This document shows positions 44,600 to 54,999 of a DNA stretch of 64,000 nucleotides, piece after piece. The notes under the pieces are model-generated. The model saw nothing but the letters and a program-made list of their open reading frames with translations. It had not been told where the DNA came from and did no database searches. The translations under genes and the position numbers were made by a program. Origin of the DNA: Prorocentrum cordatum (taxonomy: Eukaryota; Sar; Dinophyceae; Prorocentrales; Prorocentraceae). The DNA lies in NCBI GenBank assembly GCA_963575745.1, contig CAUYUJ010014755.1, forward strand, positions 294,877-358,876. Reading direction: 5' to 3'. Position 1 is the stretch's first letter; the number at the start of each line of letters is the position of its first letter.

Positions 44600-44705
44600 T
44601 ACATATGCATTCATACATTCGTGCATTCATGCGTACACACATAGTCACATGCATACATTCATTCATTCATGCATGCATGCATGCATGCATGCATGCATAC
44701 ATATG
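44600..44705. repeat. ATAC/ATTC/ATGC tetranucleotide repeat
   Basis: CATTCATTCATGCATGCATG run flanked by ACATAC variants. Confidence 0.9.
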
Positions 44706-44809
44706 AACAGTTTTCGTGTTGTACGCGCTGGCACTGTCCCGAGCCTGGTTGCTGTTCGTGTCGATGCCCCCCTGAACGCATCCTTCGCGGGGAGGGAAGC
44801 AGAAGGGCG

Positions 44810-45110
44810 GGCAGGGAATGAAGAGCGGAGGAAGAGAGAGAGAGAGAGGGAGAGAGCGAGACTTGACGGGGAATAGAGGAAGGAGAGAGGAGGAGGAGGA
44901 GGAGGAGGAGGAGGAGGAGGAGGAGGAGGAGGACTAGGAGGACAAGGAGGACGAGGGAGGGAGCTATGGAGGGAGGGGGGAGGAGGAGGAGGGACGGGAG
45001 GACCGAGAGACGAAGGGAGGGTGGACGGGACAAGGGGCAGAGAGAGGAGGGAAGGAGGAAACGGGGGGGCTGGGGGGAGGGAGGCAGGCAGGGAGGCAGG
45101 GAGAAGACAT
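44810..45110 (+). repeat. Polypurine (AGG/GGA)n tract
   Basis: GAGAGAGAGAGAGAGG near 44840 and an uninterrupted GGA run near 44890-44930, continuing as GGAGGGAGG to about 45100. Confidence 0.9.
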
Positions 45111-46318
45111 CCGAACTGAAAGCGACGTGTCATGTGCGGCGTCGCGTGGTCTCCGAGAGCTTACGCGGGATGTGCGAGAGAAGGTGCAGCATGCAGCAGC
45201 ATGAGAAACGGGCAAAGGAACATGAGGCGGAGAAAGGATGACGTCGAGCAGGATAAGCAGCGCAGAGTACACAGGAATTGGAGCAGGAGGCGGATTATAA
45301 CCTCCTGCTCCCCCTCGCCCTCCTCCCCCCATCCCATCCCTTCAATGAAGCCTGCAGGGTGTTGCTGGAATGTCAAACATATATCCAACGACCTCATGTT
45401 GTTATTGGCCAGTGCCGCACGCCGCCGACAATTGTGTGAAGCCTCGGAACGCACCCCGATAACCTGGCATCCCGATGGCCTCCCGAAAGCCTCTCGGGAA
45501 ACCGCCTGGCGCTGCTTCGAACCAACTCGAGGCGGCGCCGTCCGTCTCCCCGAGCCATATCGGGCGCCCCGCCCTGCCGAGGAGTTCCTCCCTCCTCCCT
45601 CCTCCTCCCTTTGTCTGTATTCGCTCTCCCTGCCCTCCCCCCTGCCCCCCTTCTCGCGACCCCATCCTCTCAATCCCATGCCCCCCCTTCGCCGGATAAA
45701 GAGAACACGGCGCAATGGGAAGGGATGGGTGGGAGAGGTCGGATTTTAGATATGGTGCGAGCGCGCCGATGTGGCCCTCCCCGTTCGCCTTCCTCCCCCC
45801 TTTCTCTTCCTCGTCGCCGCCGCCGCCGCCCCGTGCTACTCCATGGTGCCAGGGCCGCCGTGCCCTCATCGACCATTTAGGGAACTGGCGTTGGGTGTGC
45901 GGCCCTTCGATTGCAGGAGGGCGAAGGGGAGGTTCCAGGGAGAGAAGGCGGAGGAGGAGACTGGGCCGCCAGCCTTGCGGGCGCGCAAGCACGCGCGCGC
46001 GGCGGGCTTCCTCGTTCCTCGTCCACCGCCGTCTCCCCCCCCCCTCCTCGTGGTTTGATTTCCCCCGCCGTCGCCGAGGAGCTCCGCGAAGTGGAGTCCC
46101 GCCTTCAGCGACACATCGGCGCTACGCAGGAGGCGCAGGACACCGTTCGCGTTGGCTGGCCCCTGCCCCTGCCTCGCGCGGGTCGAATCGCACGCGCCTC
46201 GGGCGAGTTACCGCCCTCCTGCCTTTGGGAGGCGCCTGCTCAATGACATGTAAACCAGAATTCCAGCCATTCCAGCGTCGGAAAACCACCACTGACACAC
46301 ACACACACACCGAAATTT
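45111..46318. other. No gene seen
   Basis: Mixed sequence with pyrimidine-rich patches (45590-45690, 45780-45830). Several overlapping ORFs on both strands, none protein-like. Confidence 0.5.
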
Positions 46319-46350
46319 GCGGAGCTCCATGCGGATTTCTTAGCGCTGGA
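46319..46350 (+). repeat. Left inverted-repeat arm around GT microsatellite
   Basis: GCGGAGCTCCATGCGGATTT through GCGCTGGA is the imperfect reverse complement of 46710-46747, with a five-base length difference. Confidence 0.65.
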
Positions 46351-46396
46351 ACCCCACGTCGGCGCCGCTCATGGCTGGCGCGCTCTGCGCGCTAGT

Positions 46397-46708
46397 GTGT
46401 GTGTGTGTGTGCGTGTGTGTATACGTGTTTGTGCGTGCGTGCGCGCGTGTGTGTGTGAGTGAGTGTGTGTGTGTGTAAGTGTGTAAGGGTTCAACTGTGT
46501 AACTGTGTATCTGCGTAACTGTGTATGTGTGTAACCGTGTGTAACCGTGTGTAACCGTGTGTAACCGTGTATCTGCGTAAGTGTGTAAGTGTGTAAGTGT
46601 GTAAGTGTGTAAGTGTGTGCGTGCGGGTGTGCGTGTGCGTGTGCGTGTGCGTGTGCGTGTGCGTGTGCGTGTGCGTGTGCGTGCGTTCGTGGGTGTGTGC
46701 ATGTGTGT
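46397..46708. repeat. GT-rich microsatellite complex
   Basis: (GT)n, TGTGTAACCG and GTGTGC units in blocks, about 310 bases, lying between inverted-repeat arms. Confidence 0.95.
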
Positions 46709-46709
46709 C

Positions 46710-46747
46710 TCCAGCGCGGATCCAAAAAATCCGCGCGGAGCTCCGAC
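46710..46747 (-). repeat. Right inverted-repeat arm around GT microsatellite
   Basis: TCCAGCGCGGATCCAAAAAA then TCCGCGCGGAGCTCCGAC. It is related to the solo copies at 41957 and 55245. Confidence 0.65.
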
Positions 46748-46829
46748 ATAATATTGAAATGGTTTACTCCGCCGACCCCCGCAAGTAGTGAGTGTTTGAG
46801 ACGATCGTGGAAGGTATAGCTTGGATCAG

Positions 46830-47180
46830 GAGCGTCCTAGTTGATTTAGTCACCCTCCCGTGTGCTTATGCCATGCACAGCAACATTTCCGCCGCTGTGA
46901 GATGGTTTCCACAGTAAGCCCCACAAACGCCATGCCCCGCCGCGCGTGCGTGCCTGGCTGGCCGGGTCTTGTCTGCTTGTCGCAGTCACAAGTTTAGCGG
47001 GCATTGTCTCCTTTTCTTGCCATGGCAACAACAAGGAGTACAGCCCAATCCACAAGATGAGCCTGAGCAAAATATTGTTACAGGAAGAAGCTCAGAGCAA
47101 CCACAAAAATAACATGAACACAGTTTGCCGATCAACTGGGCCACGAAATCTCCCACATGAGCAGATAGTGTGGCAAACTA
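46830..47180 (+). repeat. Left copy of repeat pair flanking a decayed coding region
   Basis: AGTTGATTTAGT, CCATGCACAGCAACATTTCC, GCCGCTGTGAG and CCGATCAACTGGGCCACGAA occur in the same order as in 54722-54960. The left copy has about 85 extra bases in its middle. Same orientation, about 7.9 kb apart. These could be LTRs of an old element or merely two copies of a dispersed repeat. Confidence 0.65.
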
Positions 47181-47339
47181 CGGGTTATCAGCCGAAGGTT
47201 CTATCATCGATGAAAGTGGTACCACCAAAGGAGGAAACTATGGTTCAACCATATACGGATGATGTACGGCCGACAGAAGGATCACGCCACAGCTTGAGTG
47301 CGAATGTTCCTGGTGCAGATTTAGCCGACTACGCCGGGG

Positions 47340-47762
47340 AACCGAGCCAACGCCTTCCCCCAAGATCAGCTGGAACATCTCCTTTGACGATGAGCCTCGC
47401 CCCGCTACTCCAAAAATCAACGGCGTCGCGCGCCCCGACCGGCGCGAAGAAGATGAAGAAGATCCCATGCCAATCGGTGACCAACTTAATGTCCCCATCA
47501 AGCAGGCCGAGACGGATCGCGTCGTCACGAATGAGATGCGTGCTCGTTCCGCAGCTCAGATGCTACGCGCCCGCGAGGAGGTGCGACGAATCGAAGTGAT
47601 GATGAAGAGAAAGTCGCAGCGATTGCTCGTGCAGCGGAACAAAAGGCCGTCCGAATGGTGAAGAGCCGAGAAGCTGAACGGGGCAATTTGCATCGTGAGT
47701 TCAGTGAGCATCAGATGCAACGTCACCACGGGCAGGGGCTGAGACCGAAAATGGGGCTCTGA
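47340..47762 (+). pseudogene. Protein-coding relic, two frames, unrecognised
   Basis: One frame reads TEPTPSPKISWNISFDDEPR, then PATPKINGVARPDRREEDEE, then a helical stretch (NEMRARSAAQMLRAREEVRR) to about 47600. The continuation with the best protein character is in the neighbouring frame (SDDEEKVAAIARAAEQKAVR ... HHGQGLRPKMGL, stop at 47760-47762). One frameshift joins them. The proline-rich, acidic then helical order resembles linker regions of retroelement polyproteins, but I cannot name it. The 218-residue ORF starting at 46946 in another frame is probably a shadow. Confidence 0.4.
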
Positions 47763-49215
47763 CGGGGCGACGCGGGCATTGCGGGGAAGTCGGGGAAGTG
47801 CGCGGGCAGTGCGAGAGGCAAGCCATTCGGGAAGCGATGCGTCGACCCGAATCAGAAACCAGGCGTTGTTCTTGCCCTCTCCCTCACCTGCACTATTCCT
47901 CTTCCCTGTCCCCTCCTCCTTCTTCCGCTGTGTGGCCATTGGCGCGGAACGGCCATGTCCTTGGGGCGGGCTCTCCATGTTCGCCAGTTCCGCTGCGTCT
48001 TCTTTCGGGGGCAGCCCAGGGACTGCGCTGCTCGGGCTTCGCAGAGGGGAATCATTGCAAGGCTGACTTGTAAAACCGCGATTCGCAAAAGAGCTTGTCA
48101 CGGTTTCGGTGCGCTGCCGTTGGTTCCGTTTGTGTTGCCCCTTTCTATCCTTCTCTTCCTCCTCCTCCTCCTCCTCCTCCTCCGCCTCGTCTTCTGTTCC
48201 ACGAGAGCCTGCGCAACATTCGGGTGTGCAGCCGATCGGCCACGCGGCTGGGACAACATATGCTTGCTTTGAGGGGCCGAGTTTCGTGACATTGCCTCTT
48301 CTCTTCTTCCTCCCCCTCCGTATCTTCGCACTGCGACCCCTCAGGCCGAGGGTGGACGCATTGCGGATTTTGGCACGTCATCTTTCTCCCTCATCTTCCC
48401 TCCGCCGCTCGCTTGTGTTTTTAAGGCACAAGTTTGCGTGGCAGCGCCCTTTCTCCGTTGGCGTTACCCCCCGCCTGGTGCCCCGCCACTCTCACTGTGA
48501 ACCTCTGCCGCCTCTGCCGAGAGGCCGTCGGACTCGACCTTGCCTCCCCGCAACAAGGATGAGCACGCCGCCATGTGGTGTCGCATTCCCGCGTCTGTCA
48601 CAGCACTGAGCCCTGCGTTGCGCGGGGTGACGGTCGCAACGCCGCTGATATCGAATGTGTGTGTGTGTGTGCGGGCGCTGTAAGCGAGTTGCGTTTCGGG
48701 GGAGTTTTTATTTTCGGAGTTCGTCGGCGGTTGTCCTTGTCCCTGCCAAGAAAAACCAGCATGGCCGCAAACAGTGCGAGGTTGTTTGCGTATCAGGCGC
48801 ATGTTTCTATGTAAGCGCTGAGACCTCGTCTTTTATTGTGCTCTCCCATTTGGAGTGGCGTGTCCACCACTCTTGCGTGCAGCTGTCGCATGAGTGGCTT
48901 TGGTCGACTGACAGTTCCTTTCCGATCGGCTCGCCATCGTTAGCGTCAGTTCCATAGTCATCATCATCACCCCCTTCCCCCCGTCCCCCCTCTTCTATTT
49001 TCAGATCAGGTGCGTTCAGCAAGTTTCGCAGACGGGCCACGCGCCCAAAGGCTCGGGGGAATGTGTCGGGGCGCCCAGGGATAGGAGGAAGGGGTTTGGG
49101 GACGCCCCCAAAGATCGTCGAGAGATGGGGCTTCGAGGTTTCTTGGGCCGCCCAGCGGCCATCTTGGGCTGTCTTGGAGCCCATATCGGGCAGTGTTGGA
49201 AGCATCGTGGGCTAT
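47763..49215. other. No gene seen; (CCT)n near 48150
   Basis: Holds CCT runs at 47870-47930 and 48150-48185 and a short GT run at 48657-48672. No convincing coding region. Confidence 0.5.
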
Positions 49216-49720
49216 CTTGGCGCCGGGGCCCGCCGGATTTTTCTACGCACGCCGGCGCCTGTTTCGACGCAAGCCAGCGACAACGGCGTTCTCCTCCCTC
49301 CCTTCTCCTCCCTCCTCCCCCCTCCTCCGTCCCTCCTCCGTCCCTCCTCCCTCCCTCCTCCTCCCTCCCTCCCCTCCATCCTCCTCCCTCCTCCCTCCCT
49401 CCTCCCTCCTCCTCCTCTCCCTCTCTCCTCCCTCCTTCCTCCTCCCTCCTCCTCCTCCTCCTCCTCCTCCTCCTCCTTCCTCCCTCCTCCTCCTCCTCCT
49501 CCTCCTCCTCCTCCTCTGCCTCCTCCTCCTCCTCCTCCTCCTCTTCCTCCTCTTTCTTCTCCTCCGCCTCCTCCTTCCTCCCTCAGTCCCTCCCTCCCTT
49601 CCTCCATCCTGGCGTCGGGGCCCGTCGATTTTCTATGCATTTTGGCGACGCGCGGGAAATTTTCGACGCACGCCAGCGCCGTCGAAAAACTGCCCCGGGC
49701 CCGTCGGATTTTTTTTCTGG
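49216..49720. repeat. (CTC)n microsatellite between direct repeats
   Basis: About 300 bases of CCT/CTC (49295-49605) lie between GGCGCCGGGGCCCGCCGGAT (49221) and GGCGTCGGGGCCCGTCGATT (49612). Both flanks continue with TTTTCTA and a TTTCGACGCA-type sequence. The flanks are direct copies of one another. Confidence 0.8.
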
Positions 49721-50059
49721 CCTCATTTGGGGGCTCCGTGGGATTTTTTCTGGCCTGATTTGGGGTCGCCGTCGTCTTTGAATGCCCCATTGCGCCGACA
49801 GCATGTCGAAAAGCGTGGTTGTTTTTCTTTCCGCTTGTGTTCCCCTGTGAAAACACAAAGGACTCTTTCGACACAAGTTTTTCGACATCGTTTTTCGACG
49901 TCAGTTCTGCGACCCTTCTGGGGGGCCCTTCTTGGAGCCCTCTCGGGGTTGTCTTTGCGCTGCCCGGCCCTACGGACGCCCCACGGAACCCCGCGGCACC
50001 CCTCGCCCCTGTCGAGGAGGCGGGGTGTAGATGGCGGGGAACGGTCCTGGTGGCCTCCT
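49721..50059. other. No gene seen; TTTTTCGAC-rich patch
   Basis: TTCGACACAAGTTTTTCGAC and TTTTTCGACGTCAG near 49867-49905. CTTGGAGCC-type units appear at 49930. Confidence 0.5.
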
Positions 50060-50890
50060 GGGAGATTCTAGAAAAGGCGAGGCGCTTGGAGGGCTATGAC
50101 CCCACGCGGACCGACAACAGCGCGCAGTTCCGCGAGGCCCGTCGGCGACTCTGCATTCTTACAAAAAGAGCAGACCCAGGAAGTTCGTGACAACAGGAGA
50201 CTGCTCATCGAGCGCCTTCGAGCTAGTGCCAAAAACAATGGAGTACCTTGGGTTGGCGAGATGCACTGGGAGACAGCGCAGGAGACACACCACGTTCCAT
50301 AGACAGTACCATGCACCCCCCGATGTGCACAATCTAGACCGATGTGGCAGATTGCTGAAGATCGAGAAGAATAATATCATCCCAGCAAAGGTGGAGGCGG
50401 ACGACTGGTGGGTGCACTGTTCGATCGGTGATTTCATAACCCGGAGTTGCAGCGCCCACGGGCTACTGAAGGAGAGGATGACGATCTTGGCCGAGGAGCT
50501 GAGGCGCCCGGCGCAGATGCCGGTTACGCCCCAGACGAGGGTGAGTGGCTTCAGCCCACCATCGGCAAGGAGTTCCATCAGCGCGTTGTCGATTTCGTCC
50601 GAAACGACGAGGAGGGCAGCCACGCAATGACAATGGCTCGTCGTGCCATCATACTGGCCGGGAGGAAGCGTCAGCGCTCAAGCTGGGGAATTCTGGGTGG
50701 GGTGGAAGGGCGGCGTTTCATTGGCCGCCGCCGATGTTTGACGCGAAGCCATTTATTTGGAGAACGTGCCGTGGAGGTGAAAGGGGACTCTGTCTCGAGC
50801 GGAGCAGGTCAGCATTTGTCTTCGGGTCGGGTGCTACTGCGCGTCGCATTCAGAGGTGCATGAGGGGTCGAAGTCACAGCCGTCGACGCT
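50060..50890 (+). pseudogene. Multiply frameshifted coding relic, unrecognised
   Basis: Protein-like segments follow one another on the same strand: GYDPTRTDNSAQFREARRRL (about 50092), EVRDNRRLLIERLRASAKNN (about 50180), KIEKNNIIPAKVEADDWWVH (about 50360), EWLQPTIGKEFHQRVVDFVR (about 50540) and LGNSGWGGRAAFHWPPPMFD (about 50680). Each is in a different frame from the one before. Either it is a pseudogene with four shifts, or very short introns are present. No domain is recognised. Confidence 0.45.
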
Positions 50891-51035
50891 GAAACCGGTG
50901 GCATTATGCGACTCTTGTGACCAACTCGATACCGCTCCGCGCATTGACTTTTGCACTCCTCACCAGCGTGCGTAATCGCGTTGGGCTCACGCACGCAGGC
51001 GCGATGCTCCCGCCGAGGTCTTAGCGCGCGAGAGG

Positions 51036-52802
51036 ATGCTCTTCGAGTGGCGGTGCCAGGGCGAGATCAATGGGGGCGCGGCCGAGATGAGCGAGGAGAT
51101 CGACAGCCCGGCGGCAACGCCAGTCGACTCGGAGCCCCTTCAGAACGGGAGGGGGCAGTCATCCGCCGCGGGCATGGAAGGGGGAGCGCGAGGCTATGCC
51201 GCAGCCTCCCCGCTTGTTCCACTGCCCTCGGAAGCCGCCGCACCTGCGCAAGGCCGAGAACCTCTCGAGGGCCCGAAACCCAAGCGAGGGCAACCGTCCA
51301 CCAAGAAGGGCCCCGACTTGGTCAGTCTGGATGCGTCCGATGATGAGAACCCTCCGCCTCCGCCTCCTACCGCTGAGGCAGGGCGCCGGGCCCGGGCCAC
51401 ATTCCGCGGCCTGGCAGGCGAGGGGGGTGAGCAGTCAGACGAAGCCGATGAGAAACAGGATGGGGATGCGGAAGAGCAAGCCGAGGTCACCCCTCGTAGT
51501 GGCCCTCCTGAGCTGACCCCCTTGGAGGTGATCTCCGACAAATTACCTCGCGAGTTCATGTCGAAGTACTTCTGTCTCCGCGGGGTTCCGACCCCACCCC
51601 AGAAGGGGCATGCCTGGACCAGTGAGTACAAGCTGAGGAAGAAGGACATGCGAGAGACAGCTCACATCGGGCTTGAGCACGCAGAGAAGGGCGAATCTGG
51701 TGCCCCGCTGCTCGAAGACGAAGACGACGGGGCACTATGGGCCATTCCATCTGAGTTGGCACGGCCGCTGGAGAAATACCGCGACACCGGCCCAGAGCCC
51801 TTGAAGACCGAGAGAAGAGAGGCAGTGCTTGCGAGAAGCGAACGGTTGAGTGGGCGCGGGGTTAGGTCGGCGACCCACTGTTCGAGTTCTTGCGAGGCTG
51901 GACAGCTGAAGACGAACGAAAGGCTCGACGTTTCTTGCGCGCCCGTTTTCACACTGTGGAACCACGCTGCCTCCCGTCGCCCGAGATCCGCCTTGTCCCG
52001 ATGAGTCTGGCTTGCGACCTTCGTGCGCCAGCGTGGTATTCAGGTGTGGGCGTGGAGGAAGCTGGGCGCTCTGGCTCGCCGATAGTTAACATAGCGGTGC
52101 ACAGTGCATCCCGCGTCCGCGGTTCAGGGGGATGGATCGAGGCGCCCGCCATTGTCAAGATGCTGGATGATGAGGGCCACGATAAGGCGTGGGCGCGTTT
52201 CATGCGCGCCCTCGACCAACTGTCTCTCAACACGATCCAGATCCTTGGCGCGAACATGTCGGGCGCCGACACCGGATCGACCGCTGAGCCGGGCGACTGG
52301 GGCGATAGTTTCGGGCGCAAGCCAACGGGGGGCGCTTATGTCGACAGAGGAGTGCCAGCGGCGGCACCAATGGCCATGGTGCCTTTGATGTTACGCGCCT
52401 GCAAGGGCCATTCCGTCCGTGTCATTGACCAAAAGCGCATGCTCATCAGGCGCGATGCGGCGGCGAGGTGCCCCCACCTGGCGGCTGTCATTCCCCTAGG
52501 CATGCGAGAGGTCTATGACCGGACACGTCGAATCGCCGCAGAGGGATCCCCAAGGCGTTCGGCAGTCTCGCTTCATTGCCCGTTTCCTTGCTCAGCTCGG
52601 ACCAAGAAGCCCCCAAGTGACGCACTTGTTTGGAGTCGAGAAAGCCCAGATCGGCGAGCACGGCGAAACTCACGGAGAGCTGCCAGAGCAGTTCAGACCA
52701 GGAGGATTGGCGAGAGCGGTGGCTGGCCAGACGTTAGATGCCAGTTTTTTCGGCCTGGATGATCCGCACCCGCTCTCGGAGACTCACGTGCTCACCTTTT
52801 GA
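51036..52802 (+). pseudogene. Long coding region broken by two frameshifts, unrecognised
   Basis: Frame one (51036 to about 51860) encodes a proline/acidic N-terminal part and then a charged helical part (LTPLEVISDKLPREFMSKYF, EYKLRKKDMRETAHIGLEHA). Frame two takes over near 51870 (RGWTAEDERKARRFLRARFH) and continues for about 220 residues including HDKAWARFMRALDQLSLNTI and MVPLMLRACKGHSVRVIDQK. Frame three takes over near 52540 (DPQGVRQSRFIARFLAQLGP) and ends at a TGA at 52800-52802 after SETHVLTF. The frames run smoothly into each other, giving about 585 residues if joined. The sequence before 51036 is open back to a TAA at about 50970, so the true start may be earlier or in an upstream exon. 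I do not recognise the protein. Confidence 0.5.
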
Positions 52803-53049
52803 GCCCCGCATCTTCGAGAATCCGTGCATGTGAATTCAGCGCGACGGCGCGCTGGCAACCGCATTCCGCACGGAGTGGGGCGATATTCGCCATCTGATGC
52901 GGCTTACTGTGTCAGGAATATAGCGCGCCCGGGCATTGTAGACGTTGGTCGATGACCGTCTCTGCGCAGCGCTCTAGGTCTACCCCGAGTCCGGCACGGC
53001 TTGCATCGATTGGGTTCAGCAGCAACTTGAGCTGCATCGTATACCCAAC

Positions 53050-53544
53050 GTGGACACTATTCACGAGCTAGCTTCCACGGAGAAGAAGGACGCGCTATGC
53101 GCACCGAAATTATGGAACGAAGGCTACCTTTTGCGCAGCAGATATTGCCGTAATCGGATCGGAGCGCTGAGCTGTCTCACGCGCAGGGCAAACGCGCAGC
53201 GAGGAAGCCGCATTTCCGAACCCGACGCAATGAGGCCGAATATTGTCTACAGAGTCATCGGTCTAGCCAGGAGGGATCGCTTGGACGATGTCCGCGACCC
53301 AGGGGCGAGAAGATGGATTGATGCCGTCACCGATCGCGTGCGAGCACGGACGCGCAGGAAGTGGAAAGACATTGACGTTGCGGGAATAACTACCCGCAGA
53401 GACAACGCGTTACGAGGTAAAGCTGCTTTTCACAGCAACATCTGGACAGCTTTTGCCTGGTTGCCCACGTCCCCAGATGACGAGCTGCCTGCCCCGCAGC
53501 GTCCCTGCAAGCTCGCAAAGACGAGGAGGTTGGCTTGTAGATGA
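53050..53544 (+). CDS. Possible 164-residue protein, unrecognised
   Basis: MDTIHELASTEKKDALCAPK starts an ORF with balanced amino acid use, rich in arginine and aspartate (RRDRLDDVRDPGARRWIDAV, RARTRRKWKDIDVAGITTRR). It lies 250 bases after the previous coding relic and on the same strand, and may be another piece of that gene or element. No domain is recognised, and a spurious ORF is possible. Confidence 0.35.
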   Translation: MDTIHELASTEKKDALCAPKLWNEGYLLRSRYCRNRIGALSCLTRRANAQRGSRISEPDAMRPNIVYRVIGLARRDRLDDVRDPGARRWIDAVTDRVRARTRRKWKDIDVAGITTRRDNALRGKAAFHSNIWTAFAWLPTSPDDELPAPQRPCKLAKTRRLACR

Positions 53545-53799
53545 ACCGAGTTCCAGAATCACCATCTCAATGCGCCTGCGACAGGGGAGGATGCGGTAGT
53601 TCACCCGAAGGTGCGGTGGCCGTAAATCAGCAGGAGTGTTATGATGGGTGAAGGCCACGCCACCCTGAACCACCATGACTGGGGCCACGCCCGTCCAGCT
53701 GAGCGCCGCAACGACGAACCGCGCGCGGACGGCCCGCGCGGCGCGTGGCGGCTCCAGGAGCAGAGGAAGTCGAACCGCTCAGCCATCTAACGGATGCGA

Positions 53800-54521
53800 T
53801 GGAAAAAGGAGATCGTGGACCGCTGGCCGCAAGCAGAGTTCCGAAGGGCCCCGGCGCCGAAGGCGCGTGCAACGGGCACAGAGGCGCCAGCCGACTATGT
53901 CGGAGCCAACGCGTCTTCTCGCGAGCCATCTGCCAAGGGGGCCTAAGAGGCCGAATTCTGCGACGCCCGAGGGCCGCGCCGCAGCAGCCAGGACGTCGGG
54001 CGACGCCGCGGGCAAGGGCAAGGACAAAGAGAGCAGCGGCAAGGGAGCAAGGAGGCCAAGCAGTCGCGCACCAAATTATCAACGAGAATCCAGGCGGCGC
54101 CGAGCTGAGAGCCCGACGCAGTGAGACGCGTCCCGCAGCGCGGGGGCTGCTTCTTCGAGCTCAACGCCCGCTGCGAGGCCAGCTGCCGCCCGCGACTTCC
54201 GGCATTGGGCTCCACCGCGGCGCGCCGAGGCGGACGCCGCGCGGCGCCGCGCGGACGAGGCCAGGGCGCCCCGCATGCGGCGCGCGTGTCCCGACGCGGA
54301 GCAGCAGACTACGGCTTCTTCGCCTCCGTGGCAGGGGGGTGCCACAGATTGGTGGTCGTCGTGGAATTGGGGCTCTGACAACTGGCATGATCACAGCTGG
54401 AGCCAAGACGATCACAGTTGGAGGTGGGATGGGGGGGAACGAGGGGCAAGGCGGCTATGCCGAGAGTGCCCCTTCAAGCCTCACAATCGCGGCTCACATG
54501 CGTCCAGAAGGGATGCAGTGA
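53800..54521 (+). pseudogene. Arg/Ser-rich protein relic with Trp/Ser C-terminus, one internal stop
   Basis: A single frame reads GKGKDKESSGKGARRPSSRA up to a TGA at 54122-54124. Beyond that stop it continues equally protein-like (RPAAARDFRHWAPPRRAEAD, then GGATDWWSSWNWGSDNWHDH near 54345). At a G7 run near 54430 the best reading shifts by one base and ends GGYAESAPSSLTIAAHMRPE plus GMQ at 54521. The homopolymer shift could be a sequencing error; the TGA could be a real nonsense change. Function unknown. Confidence 0.45.
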
Positions 54522-54721
54522 GCCGCCGTAGCACAAAGGTGCCATGCGCCCGCGTCTTTACGCATGGCGAGCCAGGCGGCGGGGGCGCTGTCTGCCGGGC
54601 GCTACGTTGCAGGGCGTTTGTTTATATCAGATCCGGTGCGCTAACTCAACCAATTGCGCCCGCGAGCTAAATCAGCTGCCCCGACCGCGCGAGTGGAGCT
54701 TGCCGGGCCGGCCGCGGGGTG

Positions 54722-54970
54722 AGTTGATCTAGTGGCCCCTTCGCGTGCCTACTACCATGCACGGCGACATTTCCGCAGCTGTGAGTTGGCTTCGGAAGTA
54801 AGAATAGCGCCCCGCATCGCCGCGCGCGCCTGCCCGGCCGGCGGGGTCCCGTCTGTCTGTCACAGTCGCGATTGTTGCAGGATGAACATCAAGAATTATA
54901 ACCACGAGATGGGCGTGAACACTTTTGGCCGATCAACTGGGCCACGAAAGCTCCCGTTGCAACAAAGAGT
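54722..54970 (+). repeat. Right copy of repeat pair flanking the decayed coding region
   Basis: GAGTTGATCTAGTGG, CCATGCACGGCGACATTTCC, GCAGCTGTGAG and CCGATCAACTGGGCCACGAA match the copy at 46830-47180. Confidence 0.65.
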
Positions 54971-54999
54971 TGGCAACGTACTCTCCTGGGTGTATATAC

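Noticed and set aside
46946-47599. 218-codon ORF with a signal-peptide-like start
   Set aside because: Its N-terminus lies inside the repeat shared with 54722-54970, and its C-terminal half is in a different frame from the protein-like reading.
48109-48609. 166-codon ORF near a (CCT)n tract
   Set aside because: Serine/leucine runs follow the CCT repeat; no domain and no supporting context.
46830-54970. Intact LTR retrotransposon
   Set aside because: Flanking repeats are short and unequal, no TG...CA termini or target duplication were found, and no reverse transcriptase or integrase motif was recognised between them.
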